DNA from: Alistipes sp.
GTDB lineage: Bacteria; Bacteroidota; Bacteroidia; Bacteroidales; Rikenellaceae
Length of the DNA stretch: 64,000 nt
Direction: 5' to 3'
Assembly: GCA_017410165.1 (NCBI GenBank)
Contig: JAFQRH010000017.1
Location: 1 to 64,000, forward strand
This document shows, one piece after another, positions 26,644 to 35,113 of this stretch (position 1 is its first letter; the number at the start of each line of letters is the position of its first letter). Position numbers and translations under genes: made by a program. The notes under the pieces were generated by a model, which was given only the letters and a program-made list of their open reading frames with translations, searched no databases and was not told the DNA's origin.

Positions 26644-27848
26644 TATTTCTGTCTATTTTGAAACCACCGCTGTTGTGCCGCCTGCAAATCAGAGAGCAAT
26701 TTACGAGCAACAGATTCTCCATTGAAGTGTTCTCGCACATACTCATATCCGGCATTGGCAATTAGCTCCAACTCCTGTTGATGCTCTGGCTGTTGATAGT
26801 ATAAAATTTTAGATTTCAGGTCGTCCAGTGTTCCATCGTAACCAATATAATGAACACCTTCCTTCATTCCATAGTCTTCGTAATAGCCAACGGTTTGACC
26901 TATATATGCACAACCACACGCCATTCCCTCGACAAAGCCGACGCCCGGTATTCCCATAATCTCTTCACCAACAACACACATCTTATAGTCGTTAAACTTA
27001 TCGACCATATTAAACGAATAATATTTCTTTTGCTGACCGGAGTGGAATTTGTTATATATGCGTTTGTACATTTTTGCAACCAACGTATCTGTAGGCAGAA
27101 CACTTTTCAACTCTGAATCCTCCAAATAGTCGCTATTAAAGCAATCTATACAATCAGCTAACTCCGATGCGTGATCCTTTATCTGCTTGCGTGCCGGTTG
27201 TGCACACGGATTACCATAGTGTTCCGTAATATTGTGCATATAGGTTATTGTACCAACCGACACGGCCTTATTTTTTCGCTCGGCAAATGGTTTGCTATTT
27301 TTGAATCGATCCGCAAAAACAAACGGTTGAACAATAAAATCGCCATCAAACCACCCGAAATAATGGTTGTGCATCGCAGAGTATTTTTGAAGATTGCTTT
27401 CATTGAACATCGCCTGCGGTTTTACGACATCGCGCAACTCTTCGTACCCATAATTTCCAAAATGAATCAAACTTACAGCAACAAAAGCATCCGGACGCGT
27501 ATTCCACTTCAATTGATTGATATAATAGCGGTACAAAATAACAATGTCATCCGGACGAATCTCCGACACATCTTTCAGCACCGTAACTTTACTCAAATCT
27601 ATACCATTCTTTTTCAGCGTAATTTTATGTTCCAAGAATCGAAATACTCTCAACCACGAATCAGCAGAAGTATATGACATCGAGAATCCGTGTTTGTTAA
27701 TAAATGAACACACCTCGACATCCGGATTTGCCAATAAATAATCTAAAAAATACTTGTGTTTAATAGCCACAGACTGTCGGAATATCATTTTATTCAACGT
27801 CTTGACCAAAAACTCGTTGCCGTGAAGATTTACAAATACAACCCTCAT
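26643..27848 (-). CDS. GT-B glycosyltransferase
   Basis: 401 residues. The N-terminal part (MRVVFVNLHGNEFLV) and a C-terminal nucleotide-binding region with GIPGVGFVEGMACGCAYIGQTVGYYEDYG and a terminal helix (YEYVREHFNGESVARKLL) fit the GT-B fold, although the family match is weak. In this operon a role in adding one sugar of the repeat unit is the simplest reading. It is 2 bases from the next upstream gene. Confidence 0.75.
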   Translation of the reverse strand: MRVVFVNLHGNEFLVKTLNKMIFRQSVAIKHKYFLDYLLANPDVEVCSFINKHGFSMSYTSADSWLRVFRFLEHKITLKKNGIDLSKVTVLKDVSEIRPDDIVILYRYYINQLKWNTRPDAFVAVSLIHFGNYGYEELRDVVKPQAMFNESNLQKYSAMHNHYFGWFDGDFIVQPFVFADRFKNSKPFAERKNKAVSVGTITYMHNITEHYGNPCAQPARKQIKDHASELADCIDCFNSDYLEDSELKSVLPTDTLVAKMYKRIYNKFHSGQQKKYYSFNMVDKFNDYKMCVVGEEIMGIPGVGFVEGMACGCAYIGQTVGYYEDYGMKEGVHYIGYDGTLDDLKSKILYYQQPEHQQELELIANAGYEYVREHFNGESVARKLLSDLQAAQQRWFQNRQK

Positions 27849-27850
27849 AT

Positions 27851-28558
27851 CTATTTGTACAAATTTATAAGATCCATTTTATACAGGTGCATCGTACCCC
27901 AATCCTTATACTCCTTGACACGAATCGGTCGGAACTCGCGCTTGTCGAGCAGCATCGCATAGATAATATGCGACAAGTACAGATGTCCCAAATTATGCAA
28001 TCGCTCGTAGTATCGACAGAACTCGTCGCTACTCTCAAAACAATAACCTCCGGCATTGAAATATCGACTCACGACCCGCTTCTCGATAATATTGGTCACG
28101 TAGAACATATCATCGACCGCAACGTAACTCTTATTGCGCGGATCGACCATCGACAGCTCCTCCAAAGGATAGATGGCAACACCGTTTTGCGGACGCGGCT
28201 CGCACGTAAAATAGCAGTCGCTATCCTTGATAAATATCGCACCCTCGATATGCTCTTTGCGAATAGTCTGATAGATGGTCTCCGGCTGGCTGGATGTCGG
28301 AGCGTCCAGCACAACAACTTTCGCCTGCGACAAGCCCAAACGCCCGAACTGCATCTGCAACATTTCGCTCAAACAATACTTCGCATCGTGCTTTCGCAAT
28401 ATCGTAAAATATATGTTGTCGAAGCACGAAGTATCCATACCCATAATCGCACGAATACATATCACGACGCCCTCTTCGTCCAATCCGAAGACATACGGCA
28501 AGGTCTCATTATACTCCGGTTTGTCGGCTGCAACCGGCACTATCAAACTATATTTCAT
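27851..28558 (-). CDS. Degenerate nucleotidyltransferase-fold protein
   Basis: 235 residues. I did not recognise a named family, but the strand order matches the intact nucleotidyltransferase two genes upstream. IVPVAADKPEYNETLPYVFGLDEEG aligns with that protein's glycine-rich loop and PKPL region, IFIKDSDCYF with its VVMDCDLEF metal-binding strand, and VKEYKDWGTMHLYK with its YRSYGTPEELKQY C-terminus. The GxGxR loop and KP lysine are missing, so it probably does not form a nucleotide bond itself. It may be a regulatory or transferase partner. It overlaps the kinase gene by 11 bases. Confidence 0.6.
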   Translation of the reverse strand: MKYSLIVPVAADKPEYNETLPYVFGLDEEGVVICIRAIMGMDTSCFDNIYFTILRKHDAKYCLSEMLQMQFGRLGLSQAKVVVLDAPTSSQPETIYQTIRKEHIEGAIFIKDSDCYFTCEPRPQNGVAIYPLEELSMVDPRNKSYVAVDDMFYVTNIIEKRVVSRYFNAGGYCFESSDEFCRYYERLHNLGHLYLSHIIYAMLLDKREFRPIRVKEYKDWGTMHLYKMDLINLYK

Positions 28559-29414
28559 TCAGCAGTTGCGATATTATGGTTTTCAAATACTCTATGATGC
28601 GGCGTTCGGTAGCATACGGAAGGATACGCAACAGATTCATAAGCTGCATCGGCTTATAGAAGCGTCTGTACCACTCGTATCGAGTCGCAAAGTATGTATC
28701 GACTTCGCTATCAATCTTATCAAAGATAATTTGCAGACGGACACTGTCATACGGATGTTGGTACATCAGTGGCGACCAACAATAACAGGTATCTTGTCGG
28801 ATTTTCACGATATCCTGCAACGGTGTTTCGACGTACGAATCGAGAAAATCGATCAAAAAATAGTTATTTCCATTGAAGAGGATATTCGAGAATGTCAAAT
28901 CGCCGTGGCACACGCCAACCGGTATCTCCCAATCGCCCAACGACCCAAAGAGTTCGGCCGAGCGTTCCAGCAACTCCTTCACGCGCGCATCGTCTGCCAT
29001 CTCCGGCTTGCAGAGCGTCTTGTGGCGCACATCCTCGAATTTTTCGATAAACACCTCTTGCGGCACACGTTGCACGGGCGACTGCGCCAACTCCTTCTCG
29101 ACGAAATATTCGATGGCGTGAATCAAATAGTCAATCTGCTCGAAGCCCGACTGCTCGAAATACTCGACAAAGTTCTTCGAGTAGATGTACTGCATCTTTA
29201 TCGTCGCGCGATGCTCGTCGCTGCTCACATCGAATATCTTCGGCACACGAATATGCTGATACTCCACTGTAGATGCCTCTTGTTGTTTGGAGGCCTGCTT
29301 TAACAATCGCGCCACATATTTCGGGTCATACGTGCTTTTGTACACATAGAGCACATTCTGCTCACGCACGACCGATATGTCGCAACCTGAATGACCCTTA
29401 ACCTCTATATCCAT
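28548..29414 (-). CDS. Aminoglycoside phosphotransferase / choline kinase-fold kinase
   Basis: 288 residues. The catalytic loop VCHGDLTFSNILF and metal motif FLIDFLDSYVETP identify the APH/choline-kinase fold, though the N-terminal lobe is divergent. It phosphorylates a small molecule, not identified. Overlaps with the HAD gene upstream (17 bases) and the nucleotidyltransferase-like gene downstream (11 bases) tie it to a sugar- or alcohol-activation cassette. By analogy with LicA-LicC, which pair a kinase with a cytidylyltransferase, it may make a phosphorylated substituent. That analogy is only inference. Confidence 0.75.
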   Translation of the reverse strand: MDIEVKGHSGCDISVVREQNVLYVYKSTYDPKYVARLLKQASKQQEASTVEYQHIRVPKIFDVSSDEHRATIKMQYIYSKNFVEYFEQSGFEQIDYLIHAIEYFVEKELAQSPVQRVPQEVFIEKFEDVRHKTLCKPEMADDARVKELLERSAELFGSLGDWEIPVGVCHGDLTFSNILFNGNNYFLIDFLDSYVETPLQDIVKIRQDTCYCWSPLMYQHPYDSVRLQIIFDKIDSEVDTYFATRYEWYRRFYKPMQLMNLLRILPYATERRIIEYLKTIISQLLNEI

Positions 29415-29976
29415 AAAACAAATCCTTTATCTCGATATACGATATACCTGCTGCTTGTGCCGAGGCAATGCCGACATCCGAATCCTCAAACACAAGAGCA
29501 TTTGATGGCTCGACCCCCATACGCTCCAACACCGTGCGATATATCTCCGGCGACGGCTTACCCTCACGCACATCCTCGCCGGCCAATATCAGATCGAAGT
29601 CCTCCTTTGCGCCGATAAACGAGAGTGCATTTTCCAAATTGATGCGTCGGGCTGTCGATGCAATAGCGGTTCGGCCGCCACCTCGACGAAACGCACGCAA
29701 CATCTCCAACAGAGGACGATTTACGACCAAGAGCTCAAAATAGTTCGGATAGTATAGACCTTTGAGCTCTCTGATTTTGGATGCCGTTGCCCTGCTTTCG
29801 ATGCCGACCAACTCCACAAATCGGTCGAAACGCAGACCGAACGCCTCGCGATACTGTTCCTCGGAGAGCGACAACCCTACTTCGGAGAAGGCCTGTCGGT
29901 AGGCCGCATAGTTGGCGGCAAACGTATTCACAAGCGTACCGTCAAAATCGGTTATGAGTAGTTTGATATCAGCCAT
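29398..29976 (-). CDS. HAD-family hydrolase in polysaccharide locus
   Basis: 192 residues. HAD motif I ITDFDGTLVNTF (nucleophile Asp near 10), motif II IASTARR, motif III Lys in REGKPSPEIY, and motif IV VFEDSDVGIASAQAAGI. The cap is the small helical type of beta-phosphoglucomutase-like phosphatases. It would dephosphorylate a small phosphate ester made in the same pathway. It starts one base inside the nucleotidyltransferase gene (TAATG coupling), which argues for a shared pathway. Confidence 0.88.
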   Translation of the reverse strand: MADIKLLITDFDGTLVNTFAANYAAYRQAFSEVGLSLSEEQYREAFGLRFDRFVELVGIESRATASKIRELKGLYYPNYFELLVVNRPLLEMLRAFRRGGGRTAIASTARRINLENALSFIGAKEDFDLILAGEDVREGKPSPEIYRTVLERMGVEPSNALVFEDSDVGIASAQAAGISYIEIKDLFYGYRG

Positions 29977-30707
29977 TACATATACTGTTTCAACTCCTCC
30001 GGAGTTCCATACGAACGATACACCTCCATCGGTGCCAGACGTACCACGTCACCATCGCCAAGCAGATAGTTGTAGAGTAGCGACACGTAGTACTCCGGCT
30101 TATTAAACTCCGCCTCGGCCATCAGACGATGCGCGGCACGCTTAAACACTCGGCCGCTCGCGAAGAAGTACGCTCCACACAATGCGTGCGAAGATATAAC
30201 CTCTTTTTCAGCCGTACGAATCACCCTGTCGGTACCATCCGTTTCGGCATAACTATATCGTGGCAAGTCGGACTCGAACGACACCAACAGACCACCATTT
30301 GCGTGCTCTGCCGATGTATTAAGCACTTCGCGCATCAACTCCTCGAAACGCTTGCTGCGGAACTCCAAATCACAATCCATTACCACAACCGCATCATCGT
30401 CGTCGATTGCCGGCTCGGCAATCAGGCACGTTTCAACGGCTCCGCGCGTAGTCTTTTCGACCGAAAATATATTTGCCTCGGGCAGTATCTCGCGAATCGA
30501 GCGATCGATGGCGTAGTTGTCTATATGCTCTTGACGGACAATAAACGAATATTTCATATCAAGACCCTCAATAGCAACGCTTCCGATTGCGCGCTTAAAC
30601 AACGGCACACCGTCGAGAGTAATCAGCGGTTTGGGTGTGGTCCAACCCTCTTTCAGGAAGCGAGACCCCTCTCCCGCCATCGGCATTATGATATGTAGCG
30701 TCCGCAT
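29976..30707 (-). CDS. Nucleotidyltransferase (NTP_transferase family)
   Basis: 243 residues with intact motif IMPMAGEGSRFLKEGWTTPKPLITLDG near the start: glycine-rich loop, Arg and the PKPL lysine. VVVMDCDLEF gives the metal-binding Asp. It ends shortly after a C-terminal YGTPEELKQYM. Short members like this are usually CTP- or UTP-dependent and activate a phospho-sugar or phospho-alcohol. The partners downstream are a HAD phosphatase, an APH-fold kinase and a degenerate paralogue. Confidence 0.85.
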   Translation of the reverse strand: MRTLHIIMPMAGEGSRFLKEGWTTPKPLITLDGVPLFKRAIGSVAIEGLDMKYSFIVRQEHIDNYAIDRSIREILPEANIFSVEKTTRGAVETCLIAEPAIDDDDAVVVMDCDLEFRSKRFEELMREVLNTSAEHANGGLLVSFESDLPRYSYAETDGTDRVIRTAEKEVISSHALCGAYFFASGRVFKRAAHRLMAEAEFNKPEYYVSLLYNYLLGDGDVVRLAPMEVYRSYGTPEELKQYM

Positions 30708-30744
30708 AAGTTTTATAAGTTAATTCTATTTTATTTCCTGTAAA

Positions 30745-32490
30745 TTATTTGCCGATTATCTTTTTTACCATTTGCACGGCAGATTCACCCAATATTTCAC
30801 GTACAATATTCGCTGCACGTTTGGTTGTGTCCTGATAAACATTACTAATTATTCGCAGAGCATCGCTTTCGTTGCCACTCTCCGTAAATACCTCAAACAG
30901 TATAGGTCTATCAGTAATTTCTGCCGAAATAAATCGTTCGTACAAGGCATCAAACTCCTGTTTGTTGGATGCCGTAAGATACTCGAAACCCAAATCCTCT
31001 GCATAATGCTTCACAAGCAGTGGTGACTTGTTGCCATAGTGTCCCGCTGCCGCCATATACTTATCGGCATCCTGACCAAATCGATATGCCGGATGTGAGT
31101 AGTTCTTAAACTCCGTTCCCACACCATTATTGATTAACATCAGACGAATATTCTTACCAACGTGACGATTGCCCAACGAATTCATATCGTAGAAGAATGC
31201 CAAATCACCAACTACGCCAAAATACAATCGCTCTTTATTGGCAAGCGATGCACCAATCAGTGTTGAGATACCACCATCAATACCGAATCCGCCAACATTA
31301 GAATATACATTCACACTCTTCGGCACTTCAAAGAAATTCCACGCCCGCAACGAATTTAGTATTCCCAAATGCAACACCGAATTTTCGGGCAACATTTTCG
31401 AGATCTTGCGAGCAATCCATATATTGGAAAATGGCAACTCCGGAATACTCTTACAGATAGCATCATAACGCGAAGCAAATTTTTCATACACGCCCGCTGC
31501 CACAGGAACTGCATCAGAGACATAATGTTCAAAGAAGCTGTTTATATCCATCTCGAAAACACACGTAAGTTTACGGAATGTATCACGTATCTCGCCATCC
31601 TCACTAACCCTCCAAACCTCTTTTGGAGAGATTACATTAAGCAGACCATACTCGCCCGAAACCTCGCCTATATGAATCAACAAATCGACGCAACGAACCT
31701 CTTCATCAACGCTTGCCTGACTATAAAGAAGTTGAGAAAGGACGCCGAAACGGCCTTTATAGCCCGACGTGTGATCGCAAAGGACAACGCCACCGTACTG
31801 CGCACAGAAATCATCCATTACGACACACTCCTTATCTTGCAATTTATAATTTGACCCGATAAAAATTGCAACCTTGCGATGATCCATTTGCGGGAACTCA
31901 TCGCCAATATTAACACGACGAATCACGCGATACTTCGGTAGATGTTCAACCGTAAAATCTTTGCAATATGTTGTTGCCAAATTGATATGCACCGGGCCAC
32001 CCCCGTGTCGTGTCAATTCCAACAATGCGTTATTAACCTTTATCTCACAACCCCAAATTTGCGAATCGTCGGTAATCGCCGGAACATTTGTACTATATCG
32101 CACGATATCGGATAGTTGTTCACTTCTATCAATAACCTGCGGAACCAAATGCCCGACTTTTTCGGTATTTTGAGTTGAAGTAATGGCAAGCACGGGTATT
32201 TTGCGATAGAATGCCTCGGTTAATGCCGGAATATAATTACGAGATGCTGTTGCTCCGGTACAACTCAACACAACCGGCTCGCCTGACTCGACAGCCAGGC
32301 CACAAGCCATATATGCCGCAGAGCGCTCATCGGCAGCAGAATACATCTCAAAAAACGGATCACACTGCAAACTTGCGACAAGTGTTATGTTTGTTGTGCC
32401 GGGCGATGCAATAATCTTGCGTATTCCGTGAGCTTTCAACAAAGCTACAACAATCTGAACACTCTTTTCCGTTGTATAAAAGGTTTGCAT
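30745..32490 (-). CDS. MenD-like thiamine pyrophosphate-dependent enzyme
   Basis: 581 residues with the three-domain layout of TPP enzymes. The N-terminal PYR domain has KIIASPGTTNITL and the catalytic-type Glu in SAADERSAAYMACGLAVES. The C-terminal PP domain has VVGDLAFFYDMNSLGN (GDL...N motif for Mg-TPP). Overall it looks most like 2-succinyl-5-enolpyruvyl-cyclohexene-carboxylate synthase (MenD), but no menaquinone genes are here. It lies in the capsule operon between the epimerase and the nucleotidyltransferase. I infer a decarboxylating/carboligating reaction for a sugar or side-chain precursor. Confidence 0.82.
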   Translation of the reverse strand: MQTFYTTEKSVQIVVALLKAHGIRKIIASPGTTNITLVASLQCDPFFEMYSAADERSAAYMACGLAVESGEPVVLSCTGATASRNYIPALTEAFYRKIPVLAITSTQNTEKVGHLVPQVIDRSEQLSDIVRYSTNVPAITDDSQIWGCEIKVNNALLELTRHGGGPVHINLATTYCKDFTVEHLPKYRVIRRVNIGDEFPQMDHRKVAIFIGSNYKLQDKECVVMDDFCAQYGGVVLCDHTSGYKGRFGVLSQLLYSQASVDEEVRCVDLLIHIGEVSGEYGLLNVISPKEVWRVSEDGEIRDTFRKLTCVFEMDINSFFEHYVSDAVPVAAGVYEKFASRYDAICKSIPELPFSNIWIARKISKMLPENSVLHLGILNSLRAWNFFEVPKSVNVYSNVGGFGIDGGISTLIGASLANKERLYFGVVGDLAFFYDMNSLGNRHVGKNIRLMLINNGVGTEFKNYSHPAYRFGQDADKYMAAAGHYGNKSPLLVKHYAEDLGFEYLTASNKQEFDALYERFISAEITDRPILFEVFTESGNESDALRIISNVYQDTTKRAANIVREILGESAVQMVKKIIGK

Positions 32491-32494
32491 ATAT

Positions 32495-33553
32495 CTACAA
32501 ATTTAGAAAGCGACTTGCTAAATATTTTACCTTATTTTTAACTCCTTTTATTTCACACAATGGAGTAAATTCTCCCGCAATTCGGTCTTTTCTGCCCTCC
32601 ATTGCCCAATGTATTGCGCCAAAACGCGGCTGCTTGACAAAGTGTTGCAAGCACTTTTTGAGACCTTCATTATAGGCGACAAATGACTGTTTAGGTGAGA
32701 TACCTCTTATCTTCGAGTTATCGAATACTCTATCATAATATCTGTCGTATAGGACTTGATATCGCGCACCGTATTTCGCATATAAGCTATTGTCAATCAC
32801 TCGCACCTTTACTTGTCGACCCATAATCTCGCTCAATACCGACGCATAAACCTCCAACACGTCCGACCATTTAACCGCTCTTGCATCTGTTATATTAAAA
32901 GTTTGCGCCAATGCAGCATCCCGACCAACCAAACCTACCATATACTCTGCAACATCACGTCCGTATGTCAATGTTGTATAATGCGACAGCAACTCCTTGG
33001 CAACGACAATGGAGCGACCTCGCATCGCTCTATACAGCCACATCTCTTTCTCCATAACACCCAACTGCAAACGATAGTCGTCATAGGTAATATATGGTCG
33101 TACAATCGTCCAATTATTACGCTCTGCATTTTGCAACATATTCTCTTGACGAGCTTTTGCAAGTGCATACTCATCCGTAGAGAGATACGCCTCATCATCT
33201 ACCGTATCCAGCAATCGCAACGAATCCTCAACAATCGGACTCTTCGAGTCGGCAAACACTCTGGCTGAGGACAAAAAAATGTATTGTTTGGTGGAAGACA
33301 ACAGCACATTTACACGTTCGGCAAACTCTGCCGTAGAATAGACCATAAAATCAACCACAGCATCCCATTTTTGCAGATGCAAAATATCTTTCAGGAAATC
33401 GAGATTATGCGCATTGCCTTGAATATATGAGATATTCCCCGACGACAGACGATGCGAGCGACTTGTTACGAATACTTCGTCGCCCCTCTCTGCAAGCATA
33501 TTTACCAGATGAACACCCATTGCTCCCGTGCCACCCAACACCAATATCTTCAT
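32495..33553 (-). CDS. NAD(P)-dependent sugar epimerase/dehydratase (extended SDR)
   Basis: 352 residues. Extended short-chain dehydrogenase: the N-terminal GGTGAMGVHLV cofactor loop, SSARVFADS as the Ser-containing strand, and an active-site Tyr-Lys pair in DEYALAKARQ. The C-terminal substrate domain is long, and there is no transmembrane segment. It would change the configuration or reduce a nucleotide-linked sugar; the substrate cannot be identified. It stands 4 bases from the TPP enzyme gene, pointing to a shared precursor. Confidence 0.85.
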   Translation of the reverse strand: MKILVLGGTGAMGVHLVNMLAERGDEVFVTSRSHRLSSGNISYIQGNAHNLDFLKDILHLQKWDAVVDFMVYSTAEFAERVNVLLSSTKQYIFLSSARVFADSKSPIVEDSLRLLDTVDDEAYLSTDEYALAKARQENMLQNAERNNWTIVRPYITYDDYRLQLGVMEKEMWLYRAMRGRSIVVAKELLSHYTTLTYGRDVAEYMVGLVGRDAALAQTFNITDARAVKWSDVLEVYASVLSEIMGRQVKVRVIDNSLYAKYGARYQVLYDRYYDRVFDNSKIRGISPKQSFVAYNEGLKKCLQHFVKQPRFGAIHWAMEGRKDRIAGEFTPLCEIKGVKNKVKYLASRFLNL

Positions 33554-33568
33554 CTTCTGTTGTAATAT

Positions 33569-35101
33569 TTACAAATGTGCGAATTTCTGTCGCAGTTTGT
33601 TGATCGGAGTCAAAACCAAATGTCGCTCGTAATCATTCATAGAGAATTTATAAAATACGGCCATATAAACTACCGAAAACAATCCACCCCACAATATCAA
33701 TTGCTCGACAGAATTAACATCTATTTTTCCCGAATGTAACAATACTAAACTCGCACAAACAACCACAATCGGGCCAACAGACATTTTTAGAATCTCCTTC
33801 CAAAATCTCAAAATATCCAATTTTATACTGCGTTGATAGTATATATTCAACAATATTCCGTGCCCCAATACCACTGCAATCGCAATAGTCCAACCAAAAC
33901 CTTGAAGTCCATACAATCTCGTCATTGGTATTGATACAGCGATTCCTATCACACTTACACAAAGAATCGTTATCGAACGATATTTCATTTGGTTACGTGC
34001 TTGCAAGATCGTCATACCCAAATTTTGAATCAGCGGAATTCCTGTTGCAGCAAAAAACAACAGCGTAATAATATATGCATTCGAGTACTCTTGGCCCGCC
34101 CACATATTAACGAACTGCTGCCCGAACAAAATGAATACCGACAGCACATAGGCAATAACCACGTATTGTATTCTACCCACTCTAATAAACAGATCTGACA
34201 TCTCCGTATTTGAAGCTCCCGTCGTAACCATAGAGGTAACTCGTGGTAAAAATACGTTTGAAATAGCCAACGAAAATGTATAATACATATTTTTGAGCTG
34301 AATAGCGACCGACAACACTGCCACCGCCACAGTGCCGGACACGACACCCAATATTAACTGCCCTGTACTCCAATAGAAATGATCCATTATGGCATTCAGG
34401 AAGATCCAAAACGAATATATTGCAATCTCTTTGAAAAAACCCCAACGGAATCGACCATATATAAATCGTACTTTAATGCAACGCTTGCAATAGATATAAT
34501 TCGCAACAAATGTAAGCAGATTGAATACCGTTTGCACCACAACCATTGCCACCGCCTTATAACCAAAATGAAGCAGGCAGACCATCACTGCCGTATTGAG
34601 CAGTATGCGGACTATATTCAGCGTCTTTTGAAAAATAAAATCTTCATACGCCGTAATAATAAATCCATAGATACCCATCGGAAACGAAATAGCCAGATTG
34701 AAGGTCATAATAGCCAACAATATCTTGGCACGAGAGACCTCTGTCGGAGTCATTGTTGCACCAAACAAGTTCTCGACATTCATACTCAATATTAAGCCAC
34801 CCACCAAAGCCAAAAGCCCAATGACTGAATACAGCGTGGCAAACATTCCGAACATCGAGTACTGCTCCTCGGTTTTACCCTCGGCGCGGAATTTAGCCGT
34901 ATATCTGACAATGGCATTACCAAAACCAAAGTCCATAATCGTTAAATATGCCACAACCGAGGCAGCTAGCGAGTATAATCCATACTCACTTTGCCCCATC
35001 ATACGCAACATATAAGGAGTATAAACCAAACCGACAAGGGCATTAAGTCCTATGACGATATAGTTCAGTACAACTCCTGCTTTGATTTGGTTTACGGCCA
35101 T
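33569..35101 (-). CDS. Wzx-type oligosaccharide flippase
   Basis: 510 residues with about twelve to fourteen transmembrane helices of the polysaccharide_synt/MATE-like fold (MVNYIVIGLNALVGLVYTPYMLRMMGQSEYGLYSLA-type start). It flips undecaprenyl-linked repeat units across the inner membrane. With the EpsG-like polymerase it defines a Wzx/Wzy-dependent pathway. No Wza or Wzc export protein is in the window, so the product may be an O-antigen or a capsule whose export genes are elsewhere. Confidence 0.93.
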   Translation of the reverse strand: MAVNQIKAGVVLNYIVIGLNALVGLVYTPYMLRMMGQSEYGLYSLAASVVAYLTIMDFGFGNAIVRYTAKFRAEGKTEEQYSMFGMFATLYSVIGLLALVGGLILSMNVENLFGATMTPTEVSRAKILLAIMTFNLAISFPMGIYGFIITAYEDFIFQKTLNIVRILLNTAVMVCLLHFGYKAVAMVVVQTVFNLLTFVANYIYCKRCIKVRFIYGRFRWGFFKEIAIYSFWIFLNAIMDHFYWSTGQLILGVVSGTVAVAVLSVAIQLKNMYYTFSLAISNVFLPRVTSMVTTGASNTEMSDLFIRVGRIQYVVIAYVLSVFILFGQQFVNMWAGQEYSNAYIITLLFFAATGIPLIQNLGMTILQARNQMKYRSITILCVSVIGIAVSIPMTRLYGLQGFGWTIAIAVVLGHGILLNIYYQRSIKLDILRFWKEILKMSVGPIVVVCASLVLLHSGKIDVNSVEQLILWGGLFSVVYMAVFYKFSMNDYERHLVLTPINKLRQKFAHL

Positions 35102-35113
35102 TGTTGAATGCGT

